In this document: piece after piece, positions 36,004 to 48,020 of the stretch
How the letters are laid out: every line of letters begins with the position of its first letter
Numbering within the stretch: position 1 is the stretch's first letter
Source: Hedera helix
Taxonomy: Eukaryota > Streptophyta > Magnoliopsida > Apiales > Araliaceae
Length of the DNA stretch: 64,000 bases
Assembly: GCA_947179155.2 (NCBI GenBank)
Contig: OX359267.1
Span: 60,276,292-60,340,291 of the forward strand
Direction: 5' to 3'
The notes under the pieces: generated by a model
Database searches by the model: none
Seen by the model: the letters and a program-made list of their open reading frames with translations, nothing else
What the model was told of the DNA's origin: nothing
Translations under genes and position numbers: made by a program

Positions 36004-36140
36004 TGATGATATACGGATATAGATTTACAGAGAACCGGAATGAGGGTCGCAGTCGCAAAAGAGAGAGGGAAAAATAGATAGGATACGAGTAAAATAAATA
36101 CTCGTCGACTAAAACCCTAAAGCCCACATTTTTCAATGGG
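36004..36140 (-). promoter_or_regulatory. 5' leader/proximal promoter of the 139-residue gene
   Basis: Directly upstream of the ATG lie a CT-rich leader (on the minus strand CTATTTTTCCCTCTCTC, about 36063-36079) and a TATTTATTTT stretch (about 36090-36100) that could act as the TATA region. Inferred from position only. Confidence 0.35.
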
Positions 36141-37007
36141 TTAAACTACCAAAGTGATCCCTATGTTACACAAAATTCACTTTTAACCCCAAAATATAAA
36201 ATGGAAACTCACTATATTAATATTATTTTCTTGAGTCATCTTCTTAACTCACAAAAATAATCATGACTACATATATTTTTAATAATAATTTGGATTCTTA
36301 TATACATATCAAAATATTCTATATATTTCGATGTGAGAATAAGGCATTGCAGAGAAACTATGAAGTGGTAAACTTGACCAAGATACCTATCAAATTGTGA
36401 TATTATCGTTCACACAATACTTACATGGACGTGGCATTTTTATAATTAAGTCATCCATATAACTACTACGCGGACATGAGAAGTTAGATCTAACAACGTG
36501 CGTATATAGTAACCTCATTTGTGCAGACTACGTTGAAGTTCTCGAACTCTCTCAATTTCTCAAGCATTCACAACTTATGTAATCATTATCAAAAAAACTT
36601 TAAATTACTATATAATACATTAAAGTATAATCTGGTGTTTGAGCAAAAAATTAATTATGATGAATTTCTTGACTATAATGAGATGACTAAGTGCCAACAC
36701 TTTCCCAAGACGTTGTATATGCTATACACCACGAATTAGTTCGTTAGCCAATTGGGCACTATAGTCATGCCATCTATTGGCACGCTACACACCAGCCTAT
36801 GTCATGCCCCACACTTTTGCTTTCCTTCGTGCCAATAAATTTTTTTCACAAACAACCTTGACCAGATCTGTGTCAAGTTAATTCCCATGCCCTAGTCTTT
36901 GTTACCACTATGCATCGCTATTATAAATATGCATTAACTAACTCTTCAAATTATCCATATTATCAACTTGTTTAGATTATCCATCCAAATTCAGCTAGTT
37001 GTATTAC
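36141..37007. other. AT-rich interval, no gene seen
   Basis: The 72-codon frame at 36521-36739 is unsupported. Around 36740-36840 there is GC-richer sequence with repeated GCCA.TTGGCAC-type words, not assignable to an element. Confidence 0.5.
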
Positions 37008-37345
37008 TGAAAGTGGGAGCCTGATAACTACCATATGAGGTTAGTTATGTTGATGTTAGAAGTATTTAAATTGTAGTAACATAATGTAGGAGTTGAGCGG
37101 GAAAGTTGGTTGAGAGCTAGCTGCATTTATAGGCTAAGAGAGAGAGATGGATTGGTATTAGATAGTTCATTTATAATTTCTCTTCTTTTCCAAGCTTGTA
37201 ACTATAATTGCAGAGTTTGGTTATACTTTAATACAAGACTTCTTTCATTCCTTACCTCACTATTTTTTTTTTCTTTCTCTGTTGCTTTCTTTTAATTTTT
37301 CTGAGCTAAACAACTTCAATTTTGCAAATTAATCTGTGAATTTCA
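37008..37345 (+). mobile_element. Short LTR of a decayed Ty3/gypsy element
   Basis: The right limit is set by a primer binding site 8 bp after a CA (37344-37345). The probable left limit is TGAAAGTGGGAGCCTGATAA at 37008. That gives ~338 bp. A TTTATAGGC box (37125-37133) and purine-rich leader precede a T-rich tract. The left end is inferred because no second LTR survives. Confidence 0.5.
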
Positions 37346-37353
37346 TAATAATT

Positions 37354-37366
37354 TGGTATCAGAGCC
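37354..37366 (+). other. Primer binding site, initiator tRNA-Met type
   Basis: TGGTATCAGAGCC is complementary to the 3' end of plant initiator tRNA-Met, the usual primer for plant Ty1/copia and Ty3/gypsy elements. It follows the LTR and precedes the gag remnant. Confidence 0.85.
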
Positions 37367-37393
37367 ACCAATCCTCAGAATCCATTTCAATCA

Positions 37394-38160
37394 TGGCAGC
37401 AGGAACTCATTCGAGAGAAACTATAGAAGAGGGTTTTTGAAGTATTGATTGCAGAATGTAGGAATTAATGAATAGTCAATATCAATTGTAGAAGATGGGA
37501 GATAAGTTTGGACATATATAGAACACCATAGATATAATGATGACTAAGTTTCATATAACAATTAAAGGTAAAAATCTTATCTTTTCATCAGATAACACAT
37601 AATAAACAATTCAAGATTCACCTAGACAAAAAGAAGGTTATATAAATAGGGTACACAATTTTGGAAATAATCAGAATAGATCCTCGAACCCTAAATTTGA
37701 ATTTCTAATTTTCAATAGTCAAAATATCAAGAATTGGGTGTTAAAATATGAGTATTTTTTCCACTTATATCCTATGAATGATGAACAAAAACTTAAAAGT
37801 GTAGCCTTAAACTTGGAGGGTGAAGCCAGTTCTTGGTTTTTAATATATTATAAAACTCATACTAGAATTTATTGGGATCAATTTGTGGAAGATATTAAAA
37901 TCAGGTTCGGAGAAACTTGTTGCAGTAATTCTTTAGCTGAATTCAATAGGCTTCAACAAACCTCCATTGTTTTGCATTACTAAAAGAGGTTTGAATTTCT
38001 TAAATCAATAGTTGAGGCTGAGAATCTTGGATTAACTGAAGAGTATTTCATGAGATATTTTATTGGGGGATTAAAAGAAAAAATTGGGGAATTTGTTAAA
38101 TTCCTTAAACCAAGAAAATTATCTAAAGCAATTTCAGTTGCAATAGATTGTTGAGGATAG
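37394..38160 (+). pseudogene. Ty3/gypsy gag remnant
   Basis: Begins ATGGCAGCAGGAACTCATTC, stops early at 37438, and reopens at about 37670. The region from NWVLKYEYFF through LNLEGEASSWFLIYYKTHT, WDQFVEDIKIRFGE and EFNRLQQTSIVLHY, then after a stop RFEFLKSIVEAENLGLTE and YFIGGLKEKI, is a retrotransposon gag domain (PF03732 type). At least three in-frame stops break it. The zinc knuckle expected next is missing. Confidence 0.85.
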
Positions 38161-38410
38161 TCCTGCTATAGCTATGATTACAGTTAATGATTTAGCTAAT
38201 TCCTATAAGAAAAATCAATCATCAGTTCTTGCATATTTGTTTACAATAAAAAAGGAAACAATTGAGGAAAATGTTCCAGAAGAATTCAACAAGGTATTGG
38301 AGGAATTTTCTGATATTTTTCTGGAGCCTAAATCTCTTCCACCACAAAGGAGTCATGACCATTATATACCCTTGAAAACTGGTTCAGATTCTTTTATAAT
38401 CAAACCATAA
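38161..38410 (+). pseudogene. Ty3/gypsy pol fragment before reverse transcriptase
   Basis: Open for 78 codons from 38174. It contains VLEEFSDIFLEPKSLPPQRS followed by HDHYIPLKTGSDSFIIKP, the conserved segment just before the reverse transcriptase of Ty3/gypsy Pol. The protease and zinc knuckle between it and gag have been deleted, and the reverse transcriptase is cut off at 38410 where copia-like sequence in the opposite direction begins. Confidence 0.85.
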
Positions 38411-38426
38411 AGAAAAATTATTTAGG

Positions 38427-39060
38427 GTTCATCACGATCTTGCATATTAGCCATAAAAGTATTCCCCTCAATCTCAAATTGACGACGTGGAATATTGTCT
38501 CTTTGACTTCTTCGCATTTGAAGAACAGGTGACTATTCATTTGACGGAAGAGTACTTGAAAGTATGTCACTCCCACTATCTATAGGAGCCAAAGGAATAG
38601 GTTCCTCAGTCTCAACCATCTGATTAGGTGCGCCATTTTCTTCCTTCATCTCATAATAATCTTTATCCTTGCTAACATCACCTCTGCTCGGAAAATTCAT
38701 TTCTAGAAATTCAGCATCTCGTGATTCAATTTCAGATATAGTTCCATCAGTCTACTCTCCAATGAACACATAGCCTTTGGAGTGTTTAGAGTACCTTATA
38801 AAGATACACTTCTTACCCCTTGGGCCCAACTTCCCATACTTATGAGAAGTGTTGTGAACATAAGCTGTCGAACCCCACGACCGCAAATTGCCTAAATCAG
38901 GCTTTCTGCCGGTCCACAATTCATATGGGGTGGACTGTACTGATTTTGAAGGAACTTGGTTAAGTATACGTGTTGCAGTTAACAATGCGTCTCTCCAAAA
39001 AGAGATAGGCAAATTAGCTTGCGCCATCATAGACCTTACCATGTCAAGTAGTGTTTGTTA
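38427..39060 (-). pseudogene. Ty1/copia integrase C-terminal part and linker to reverse transcriptase
   Basis: Read on the minus strand from 39060: TLLDMVRSMMAQANLPISFW, LLTATRILNQVPSKS, PYELWTGRKPDLGNLRSWG, KCIFIRYSKHSKGYVF, then after a stop the acidic linker and RRSQRDNIPRRQFEIEG. This is the end of copia integrase (GAG-pre-integrase/rve family) and the start of the integrase-RT linker. It stops at both ends without LTRs. The catalytic core lies on a separate piece at 47425-47745. Confidence 0.85.
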
Positions 39061-40847
39061 GTTCCCAGAGGCACACAAATGATCTAGAAGGGGGGGGGGG
39101 TTTGAATAGATCACTTAGATCACTTAGAAACTTTTTACTTTAAGAGTTCATTACCAAATAATTTATTTGATCAAGATTTGTTTGCACAGCGGAATATTAG
39201 TTTGAAAAACACCCCTTAAAGTTTTGTAAAACTTCTCCGTTGAGTTTAAGATTAAGTTGAAGAAAGTCACTTGTTAAGTAAACTAATTCACAGTCATATG
39301 TATATATATATATGAGGCAAAATGTAAATGTCTGAAAGTAAATAACACCAGAGAGTTTAAAGTGGTTCGGAGACTGAAAAACTCCTACTCCACTCTTCTA
39401 CTACAACGAGTAAGAAATCCACTAGGAATGGTTCATACAGAACCCTTCAAGCTCATTAGCTTGGAAACTCTGGTTCACTAAGAACCCTTCAAACCCAGCA
39501 GGTTTGGTTAGTTTAGTCACAAAGACAAGGACATTACTGCCCTCTTCAAGTCCAGCAGACTTGGCTCCTTTAGTCACTATGACCAGGACAACTGCATTTT
39601 TCAAGTCCAACAGACTTGGATCCCTGATTGTTTGAAAGAGGTTAGAGTTGTGCTGCTAAGTAGAACATTTGTTCTTCTTCATCTTTAGGTACTTAGCAGC
39701 TGCTTGTGATCAATCTTTGAATGCTGCTGATATTTTCGTTGATGTTCTTCTTCTTTCTGTATTCAGCAACTACTCATGATCACCCATTGTGCTGCTAGGC
39801 TTTTGCACTTTGGCTCCTTTGATACTTGATAACTTCTCGAGATGAACTCCTGAGATGACTGTGATGCTTCTTCCTTTTGGTACTCAGTTGCTACAATGTA
39901 TGTATCAAGTTGGCGTTTAAGCTTCTCTCTTCCATGTGCCTAGCAGCTCTTAACACTTCTCTTGTAATAGAGTTATTTATCTCTATGTCTCTCTCAATTC
40001 AGTGTTAGTGTTCTGATGGATTGTAGAGTCCTTCAGCATATTCATTTTCTGTTTTACTCTACGATTGGTTGTTGTCTACCATCATCTCTCTCATATTTTC
40101 ATCAACTGCAACAACAACCACTTCTGTTTGTTATGTAAGCCTTTATATCTCAGAGCAAATTTTACCGTTGAAAGAAATCCCGTTGGTTTCATTTGGCTTT
40201 GTGCAGATCCTTAATATCTTCAATGTTGACTTTCTTGCTGCTTGTGTCAGTGCTTTTCCCTTTTCTGACATGTTCTGATATATTGACCTGTAGCTCAGCT
40301 TTCTCTGAATTTATAGCCGTTGCACTCCCAGAGTTGTTCAGCAAGAATTATTATTTCCTTTGTTAATTAATCTTTTGATACAACATTAAATACCTTCCTT
40401 GACTTTTAGAACCAACTGTTCTGATGTATTCAGAGATGTCCCATTGGTCTGACTTTATTCACCATCTTCCTGAGCAGTGGGTCCTGACTTATAGTCGTTT
40501 AGGCACAAGGACTTCTGTGGCTCTGACATGCATCTAATCTCTCAAGAACACTTACTCTTCCTTGTATCTGGGTGAGGAGTATTCTCTTTTCTCTCATACT
40601 ATATTGCAGTTATGATTCTTTGCTGTTTATGGTTATCGTAGAGTGACTGTCTGCTCATCTGGACTCTACGAATTCATCTCCACTAGTTGTTTGAAGTATG
40701 TCGTGTAAATGGTGGAGATGAAGCGTACTTCTCTTTTACTCTGCGATCTTGCTTTTGTGAACAGATCGTAGAGTTTGTCTGCAGTGCTTTTTGCTTTATG
40801 ATTTCGTTCTACGATCTTGTCCTTTTGTTCAAATCGTAGAGTTTGTG
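39061..40847. repeat. Unclassified inserted repeat between copia pieces
   Basis: Starts at the copia break with a poly-G stretch (39089-39100). It holds TTTAAAGTGGTTCGGAGAC (39356), which resembles sequence common in plant copia LTRs. It also has a degenerate ~65-bp tandem of CCTTCAAGCTC/CAGCAGACTTGG units (39440-39620) and recurrent TCGTAGAGTTTGT words (40768, 40832). No coding frame was recognised. It may be an LTR of another element, but no end repeats could be paired. Confidence 0.4.
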
Positions 40848-41331
40848 TGTAACGACCCGAAAATCCGCGTGCTAGCCACGACGGACCTCCGCTCGTTAAC
40901 CGTACAACCTTCAACTTAAATCCACAATATAACTCAATAATATAATTGATGAAACTAGTTTATTTTAAAACTATTACAATCTCATTCTATTCCAGAATCG
41001 CAATCTTTAAATATTTTTATTTCACTTTCTGATCATATTAATAATGACCTAACATGCCAACCTGTCACCCCTATACATAAAGAATAACATCTGAAAATGA
41101 TTTAAAATAATCTATACATGTTTTCCCAACATTTAAGTTTGCTAATCTATAGCACAATTAAGACATAAATGTCTTCACAAGTAATACCCACAAAGATAAT
41201 TTATTTTATCGCAGGGTTTTACTATAAAAGCACCTACGTTTCGATCTCGTTGACTCGTTAGCCAATCTTCATCTTCGCCTTTACCAGAGTAATCAGCTTC
41301 CTCAAGCTTTTCTGTAATGTTTTGTTTTAAG

Positions 41332-41366
41332 CAAGAGTGAGCACGACGGCTCAGCAAGTCTAACAG
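41332..41366 (-). other. Conserved LTR hairpin, copy 4
   Basis: Minus strand TGAGC-CGTCGT-GCTCA in the context GTTAGACTTGCTGAGCC..GCTCACTCTTGC. It is identical in the stem-loop to LTR-1, about 485 bp from the LTR end. Confidence 0.6.
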
Positions 41367-44300
41367 TTTCACATAGCACATAAACATATTTCATCATGCT
41401 TCATGCATCTCATGCTTTGCAATGACTACGTATCTCATGCATGTCATGCTTTGCATTTACTTTATGATTCATGCTATTCATGCATGTCATTTACAATTTC
41501 ATACAGTTCAATATAGAAAAATCAACTTAATCAGCTACTGCATATCAACAGTTTATTTCAACTTGTATCCCAAGGGCACATTAACACATTATTGCACATA
41601 ATAACATATGCACACATAATAAGTTTACAATATTCTAAATCATGCACATAATGCAACACGTTCTGAAAAACTTGCCTGGACTTGCATAACCAGCTTACGC
41701 TAATCTTTCACGTTCCATGCACCACCTACACGGTATGTGAGATCAATGGTGCACAATATCAGTCAAGGTTTGACTCAATACTAAATCTGTAAAGATATTT
41801 ATTTCTTCTTACCATCCCATTTTTAAATCATTATGGTTAATTTCATATTTTAGTCTATCGTTGACTTGACTCAGTGTTTCATATTCAACACCATAAATCT
41901 TTTGTTCGAAACTATGCAATTCTGACATTTATTAATGTCACTGCATTAAAACTTGGACCCCATATTTATTTAGGTCGATCCACCAATTAATCACTAATGG
42001 ACCATACCCTTGGTTTAACTTAATCACATCATTTATCTCGATACTTATCATAATATTACCCATCTTGGATAATATTTTAAGTTTTACTATCAATTAGTAA
42101 TAACTTATAATGTTATTTAATTGTTAAATAACACTTTAAATAATCATTACTATTATTAATTTATTTTTAATAATAGTTTACCTTAATCATTATTATTAAT
42201 CTTTTAATAATAATTTAATTGCTTGCTAATATTATTACCCTTTAATAAATATTTTAATTGACTTCTCATTATTATTAATTATTTTAATAATAATTTAATT
42301 GTTCATCAATATTATCAATCATTTAATAATATTTGAAATCCTCACATATCATTAGTAATTATTTAATAACGATTCAACCCTTAACTATTATTACCCAATA
42401 GTTAATTACTTGTTAAACAATATTATTAATTCTTTAATAATATTCTAAATCTTTATTTATCATTATTATTTATTTAATAATGATTTAACTCTTAACTATT
42501 ATTATTTAATAGTTAATTAAATGCTAAATAATATTATTAATCCTTTAATAATATTTTAAATTAATTACATATCATTATTAATTATTGAATAATGATTTAA
42601 TTCTTAACTATTATCATTTAATAGTTAATCAATAATATTATCAATATATTTTAATTACTTAATAATCTTCTTTCGATTAAGTAATAATTTATTCCACTTA
42701 ATTACCATTTAATTATTATTTAATAAGAATTAAATAATAATTAATTAACTAATTATCTGCACTCATTATTTAATATTAATTAAATAATAATTAATTAATT
42801 AATTAACCTTACTTATTATTTAATATTAATTAAATAATAAATAATTAGTTTATTAACCTTAATTATCCTTTAATTATTATTTAATATTAATTAAATAATA
42901 ATTAATTACCTAATTAACCTTACTTATTATTTAATATTAATTAAATAATAAATAATTAGCTTTCTAACTTTAATATTCTTTAATTATTATTTAATATTAA
43001 TTTAAATAATAATTAATTATTTATTTAACTTTACTTATTATTTAAGTGCAATTAAATAATAAATAACTAACTTATTCATCTTAACATCCTTTAATTATTA
43101 TTTAATATTCATTAAATCATAATTAATTAATTACATAACTTCATATATTATTTAATATTTATTAAATAATATTTAATTGGATTATTAGCCTACTTATACA
43201 CTAATAAATAGCTAATATATAGTGAATCACTCCAAAAATTTCAAATTTTATTTTATAACACTTAACTAGCATGCCAATAGGTCAAATATTATTTTTCTGA
43301 AATTAAAAATAATTTTCCCATACTTATTAGCAATTTAGTAAGCTTTAATCCACTATTAATTCTAATAAATACCAAATTACAAAAAAATTCGGATTTTAAA
43401 TTTTGATAATTTTCTTCATAAAATAACAAGCATTTTCTGTTTAGGAACCGAAGCAAGAACCGGTCTAAAAAGGACTGAACCGACCCCCTTAAGATTTCAA
43501 GAAAAACCGAAAATTGGCGAACCGGTCAGTTTTTTTCCAAAAATAGGCAGATTGTTTTTCTGATTTTCCAGCCATGGGGTCTCCGGCTAAAACTTGAATA
43601 AAATGAAATCTACAACTCCGATGGCGCTCTAATTTATATCGTTGCGTTCGTATCTTCTCGAGCTATAATTTTTTGTTATCAAACATCAAATTTGGATTTG
43701 TTTTGGCTACTGAAATTTGCTCCAAACCGGACTGTTGTGCACAGCCCTAAAAACAGTGGGGTGTTTTGGTAGAAAAATCATATCTTGCTCATTTTAAATC
43801 GGATCGTAGTCATTCCACTTGGAGAATCTTCATATTTTATGTATCTATCACCCAAAATTGACGGATCATGAATCTGACTTACGGATCATGAACAGTAATT
43901 CCGTGAATGCACTGCTCAGTTTCAAACTTTCCGGTAAACATGATTTTACATATTTTGGCTAACTTTTCCACATAAACCCATACGAAAAATCATGAAAAAT
44001 ACTCTAACACATACTTCTAACGTCCTAGCATGCTTTTAAGCATTTAAAGCTTGATCAACATAAATCAAACAAAATATTATATATAGGATATAACATTAGG
44101 GTTTTTTAGGGTTTTCTACTTACCTTTTTGGTTTAAAGGCTTGTTTTCTAATCTTCGCAAAATAGGATATGAAACTTGATGGCATCAAGACCTCCCCTCC
44201 TACTGCCGTGGCCCCTCTTGGAGGTGTTCTTGGTATATTTGTGGTACTAAGCTCACAAGAAAGGAAGAAAATGGAGGTACTTTGCTCTCTCACTCTTTCT

Positions 44301-44380
44301 CTCTTGGCTTCCTCTCTTCCTATCTCTAAAATCTGATTTCTACAATTTTTCTAACCCTCAAAAGAGTTGGGGGAGTGTTA

Positions 44381-44388
44381 TATTTATA
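44381..44388 (-). promoter_or_regulatory. LTR-4 TATA box
   Basis: Minus-strand TATAAATA, followed downstream by AGAGAGG/GAAAGAGTGAGAG leader sequence (44280-44330), as in the related LTRs. Confidence 0.45.
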
Positions 44389-45855
44389 GAAGAAGGCTAA
44401 TTTAGTTTATCTCCTTAATTAAGCAAGCTTTGACCACATTAGCCTAATTAAACACAAACAAAGACCCACAAAATGAGGAGGGATCTAGGGGCCATGTTTT
44501 CTAGGATTTCTTTAATATTTTTCTAGAGCCAAGCAAGCCTATTAGGGCCTTTATAGGCTGCTGCCAGCAGCCCTATATATATATCTATATATATAATTTA
44601 TTTTTCCTTTATTTTCCAAATTGATGCATAATTATATATATATACTTATATATATATATAATGGGTCACCACTTAAATCCTCTTTGGACCAACATTTGGG
44701 CTCCCAATACACTTTAGTTTGGGCTTGGAAAATAATTAAATTGGACTCCCAATTGGGCTCCCTTTAATTAATTTATTGGGCTAATTTATTTAATTAACCA
44801 CACTAAAATCACAAATCCTTAATTAAACAATTAATTAGACTTGTTAAATATTTAATTGAGTTAGTCCACTAATTAGTTATTTTATTTGGACTATTAATTG
44901 GGATTTTAAATATTCTTCCCATTTCCCATTAATTAGTAATCATACTAATTAATTTACTAAATTTATTTCGTTCTGCTATATTCGAAGTAAATTGAATATT
45001 TAATTAATTAATTAACTTATCGATTTCTCGATATTAATAACTCTAGGATTCATCCACTAATTAATTTATTTTATTAGTGGAGCTATCTCCAGTTCAATTG
45101 CTACTGCGAGTCACGCATCTGCTTGAATTTAATAATCGCGCGTAGGTTTAGTTAATTATCGAGTCGATTCATTAAACGATTTTAATTTAATCATCTAATC
45201 CAATTAGACTTGCCCTAATTAAGCCTCATTGAATCCTAATTAGGGTTTCTCAACATATCGCTCACTCGGTATTAATTTCCTAAGTTTGTTCGTCATTTTA
45301 ATAATCCCGTTGATCGAACAACCTTAAAATAAAATCTCGGATATTCAATATTCAGAATACCCCTTCTTAGGGTTTACAATAATCACCCTTAATTAATTCA
45401 CTAATTTAGAAATTTAAATTCTAAATTTTAATTATAACATTATTATTATATTTTCGGGTTCATTTCAACTAGGTTAGCTTAAAATCGAATTACCACAACA
45501 ATACCTAGCTTATCTTATTCATCAAATAATTCATCAAATTTTAAAGGTATCATACTACCTTGTTTTACCCTGGCGAATTGTCTTTATTATAATTCCCTTA
45601 TCTATCGAGTCACTAATCGCATCCTGAGTTAATGACTGATTTACTCGTCCCTCTAAGGCATCTTTGCTCAAAGAGAAATTTTTTTAGGATTCTGCGACAC
45701 TTGAACCTCCTAGGCTCTTACTAACACATAGATAACAAAATTTATCAATTTATTTACACCCTTCTCACAGAACTAGGTTTTAGTCTACAACATTTATTTT
45801 ATCATCAAGACCTTATTTAAAAAAAAAAATCTCATGAAATATCTGGGATATTACA

Positions 45856-45895
45856 TTCACCCCTCCTTATAAGAATTTCGTCCTCGAAATTACAG
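45856..45895 (-). pseudogene. End of Ty3/gypsy integrase next to LTR-4
   Basis: Minus strand reads NFEDEILIRRGE and runs straight into the LTR, as in Tekay/Del-type chromovirus elements, whose polyprotein ends with a similar FEDE..LxRRG motif at the LTR. Nothing upstream reads as integrase, so the rest of the internal domain is deleted or replaced. Confidence 0.7.
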
Positions 45896-46097
45896 CACAC
45901 TAACCCCTTTACCCATTCAATGTCCAGAACATTGGAACATCTCCCAGGAATCTTCACAATTGATCAATAACTGTGAATGAATTTGAATAACCAGGAAGTA
46001 AAAATAACCCCTTTAAAATAAACAATCTCCTTTGTCCGGCGTCATAAAAATTTCACTGAACACCTTAGGGGTATATAAAAAAAATCAGCAAAAACTT

Positions 46098-47400
46098 AAT
46101 CTGAGTACTTACCGCTTAAGGTGATCAACCTTTCGTACTCCATGTATATGCATAACATTTAAACTGAGTACTTAACACTTAAGGTGATCAACCTTCCGTA
46201 CCACATGTATACGCATAACATTAAAACCCATTTAATTAAAATGTTGAATTCACAACACAACGCCCAAGAAATACTTGAAAAATATAACTCAACCTTTGTC
46301 TAGCCGAATCAGTTAGCTTAGACTTTTCAAAAATGGTCAGCACATACGTGCAATAAAACATGTCTAGCCACATCATTTGGCATCAACACATACTTTCAAA
46401 ATTTCAACACTGAAAATTATTTTATGACTTCATGATACCGCATCTTTGGCACAGTGCGTTGAGGATTCCGTCATCACTATGACTTCATGATACCGCCCCT
46501 TCACAGAAGATACGTTGAGGATTCCGTCATACATCATCTCCACACCATGGCTTCAATGGCGTAAGATGGTTTTGTAAATACATTTTGATATTTTAAAAAT
46601 CAATTTTGTCTAACTGAATCAAGTAGCATAGATTCTCATTTGAACGTTTCAAAATATTTTGAAAAATTACTTTTGTTTTTATCATACCACAATAGTAAAG
46701 ATGTGACATTTCACACCTCAAATTATTGTGTTGATGATAACCAGAAAACTTTTGTATTTTTAAAAGCACATAAGCACGATTTTAAGATTTTCAAAGTCTA
46801 ACACAGCTAGATGATTTGGAATACCCTAAAACCTCAAATATTTACCAATTTTTCTCCTCATCTTTTCCAGCTTAATAACTATATGTATTATAGCTTAAAT
46901 CTTGCTACTTAACTCTACCCACACTCACTGTTCATCAAACTTACCACATATTTGGGCTCAGGAACTTACCACAATCATATGGTTGGAGGAGCTTGTCCTA
47001 GTCAGGCCAAAATCGCCCATTCGCTGAGGGGCTCCACCACATGACTATGAGTCACGAACTTACCATACATGTCAGTTCTTAGAACACGAACTTATCTTAA
47101 CATCCTCTACCTATCCGTTATACACATGAGAAAAGAATCACCTTATCAACACACATATAGCGAATAACGCGACACCAGGTTTCAATTGATTATCACTATA
47201 GGAAGCCAAGTGGCCGTCAAACCAAACACAATCTCCTGCCCATACAAGAAATCGGTCAACTCAACCACTAATCAATATAGGAAGTTAAGCGGTCGTTAAA
47301 CCAAGAACAAATTCTTTGCCCATACAAAGAACTGTTCAACTCAACCACTATATCAATATAGGAAACCAAGTGGTTCTAAACCAAGCACAAATTCCCCACC
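46098..47400. repeat. Series of short degenerate tandem duplications
   Basis: Three sets are visible. At about 46090-46225 is a ~65-bp unit with GAGTACTTA.C.CTTAAGGTG and ATGCATAACATT words, twice. At 46420-46530 is a ~62-bp unit with ATGACTTCATGATACCGC and GTTGAGGATTCCGTCAT, twice. At 47160-47400 is a ~75-bp unit with CCATACAA and TCAACTCAACCACTA..ATCAATATAGGAA, about three copies. The region replaces where the pol gene of the LTR-4 element should be. No coding frame was found. Confidence 0.6.
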
Positions 47401-47424
47401 CATACAAGCAGTAAAGTGCTTCTC

Positions 47425-47745
47425 AACCTGATTCGGACTGCTTTAACATTTTTCTCCAACTGATTCTCAACCTCAATCAAATAACATCTAAAGCAGTAAA
47501 GTGCTTCTGACTTATGAGAGATTAAGAACGTGTGCCTAAAGTACGTGAAATCATTTATCATAGTAAGGAAATAAGAATGATCACGTCTATCATTCACATT
47601 CATTTGACCACATATATTCAAATGAATAAACTGTAATGATGTATCTGCCTTGTGGCTTTACCAAATGATTTTCTTGTAGACTTACCTGCTAAGCAGTGTT
47701 CACAAGTAGACAAGTTGACCTTAGCGAGTGGGTCTAGAAGACCCA
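47425..47745 (-). pseudogene. Ty1/copia integrase N-terminal zinc finger and core fragment
   Basis: Minus strand reads CEHCLAGKSTRKSFGKATR (the second half of the HHCC finger), then after a frameshift and stop LNICGQMNVNDRRDHSYFLT, MINDFTYFRHTFLISHKSEA and EVENQLEKNVKAVR. The catalytic Asp normally found in HxDICGP is Asn here (LNICGQ), so the enzyme is dead. A duplicated AGCAGTAAAGTGCTTCT (47407 and 47493) marks the break at the downstream end. With 38427-39060 it may represent one element split by later insertions. Confidence 0.8.
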
Positions 47746-47752
47746 AATGAAA

Positions 47753-48016
47753 TGATATAAATGTTCTTTAGAGTCGGTCAACCCAAATGAAATGATAGAA
47801 ATGTTCTTTTTTATTTTTTTAATGTTCTTCTTATTAAAAAATATTTTAGTAATTTTTATATTTTATTTAATTTATAAGTCATTATTAGCCGAACACATCT
47901 CAATTATTATTTATATTTTTTGATTTATAAGTTAAAGTGTTTGATATTATTTTAATAAATTTATTAAAATTTTAATTTTAAATAAAAAATAAATAAATCA
48001 TTCCGGAAGAATCCCT
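47753..48016 (+). mobile_element. Truncated Tourist-like MITE copy
   Basis: Aligns with the right two thirds of the copy at 48980-49420: AATGTTCTTCTTATTAAA, TTTATAAGTCATTATTAGCC, GAACACATC, ending TCATTCCGGAAGAATCCC. The left terminus is missing. Confidence 0.65.
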
Positions 48017-48020
48017 TAAT

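Larger units (their letters stand above)
40848..45855 (-). mobile_element. Very long LTR on the minus strand, 5008 bp (LTR-4)
   Basis: On the minus strand it starts at 45855 with TGTAATATCCCAGATATTTC and ends at 40848 with CGGGTCGTTACA (TG...CA). Immediately upstream (45856-45895) is an integrase end, so this is the 3' LTR of an element reading leftward. A TATA box (TATAAATA) is at 44388-44381 and a hairpin at about 41341-41356. Positions 41332-43930 are nearly identical, inverted, to 1630-4255 of LTR-1, while both ends of the LTR differ from LTR-1. Outside the 3' end the flank is TTTGTG. No coding frame was seen within it. Confidence 0.85.

Noticed and set aside
35867..36136. 89-codon minus-strand frame overlapping the 139-residue gene start
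   Set aside because: Different phase, overlaps the leader; the 139-residue frame has better composition and conserved-looking motifs.
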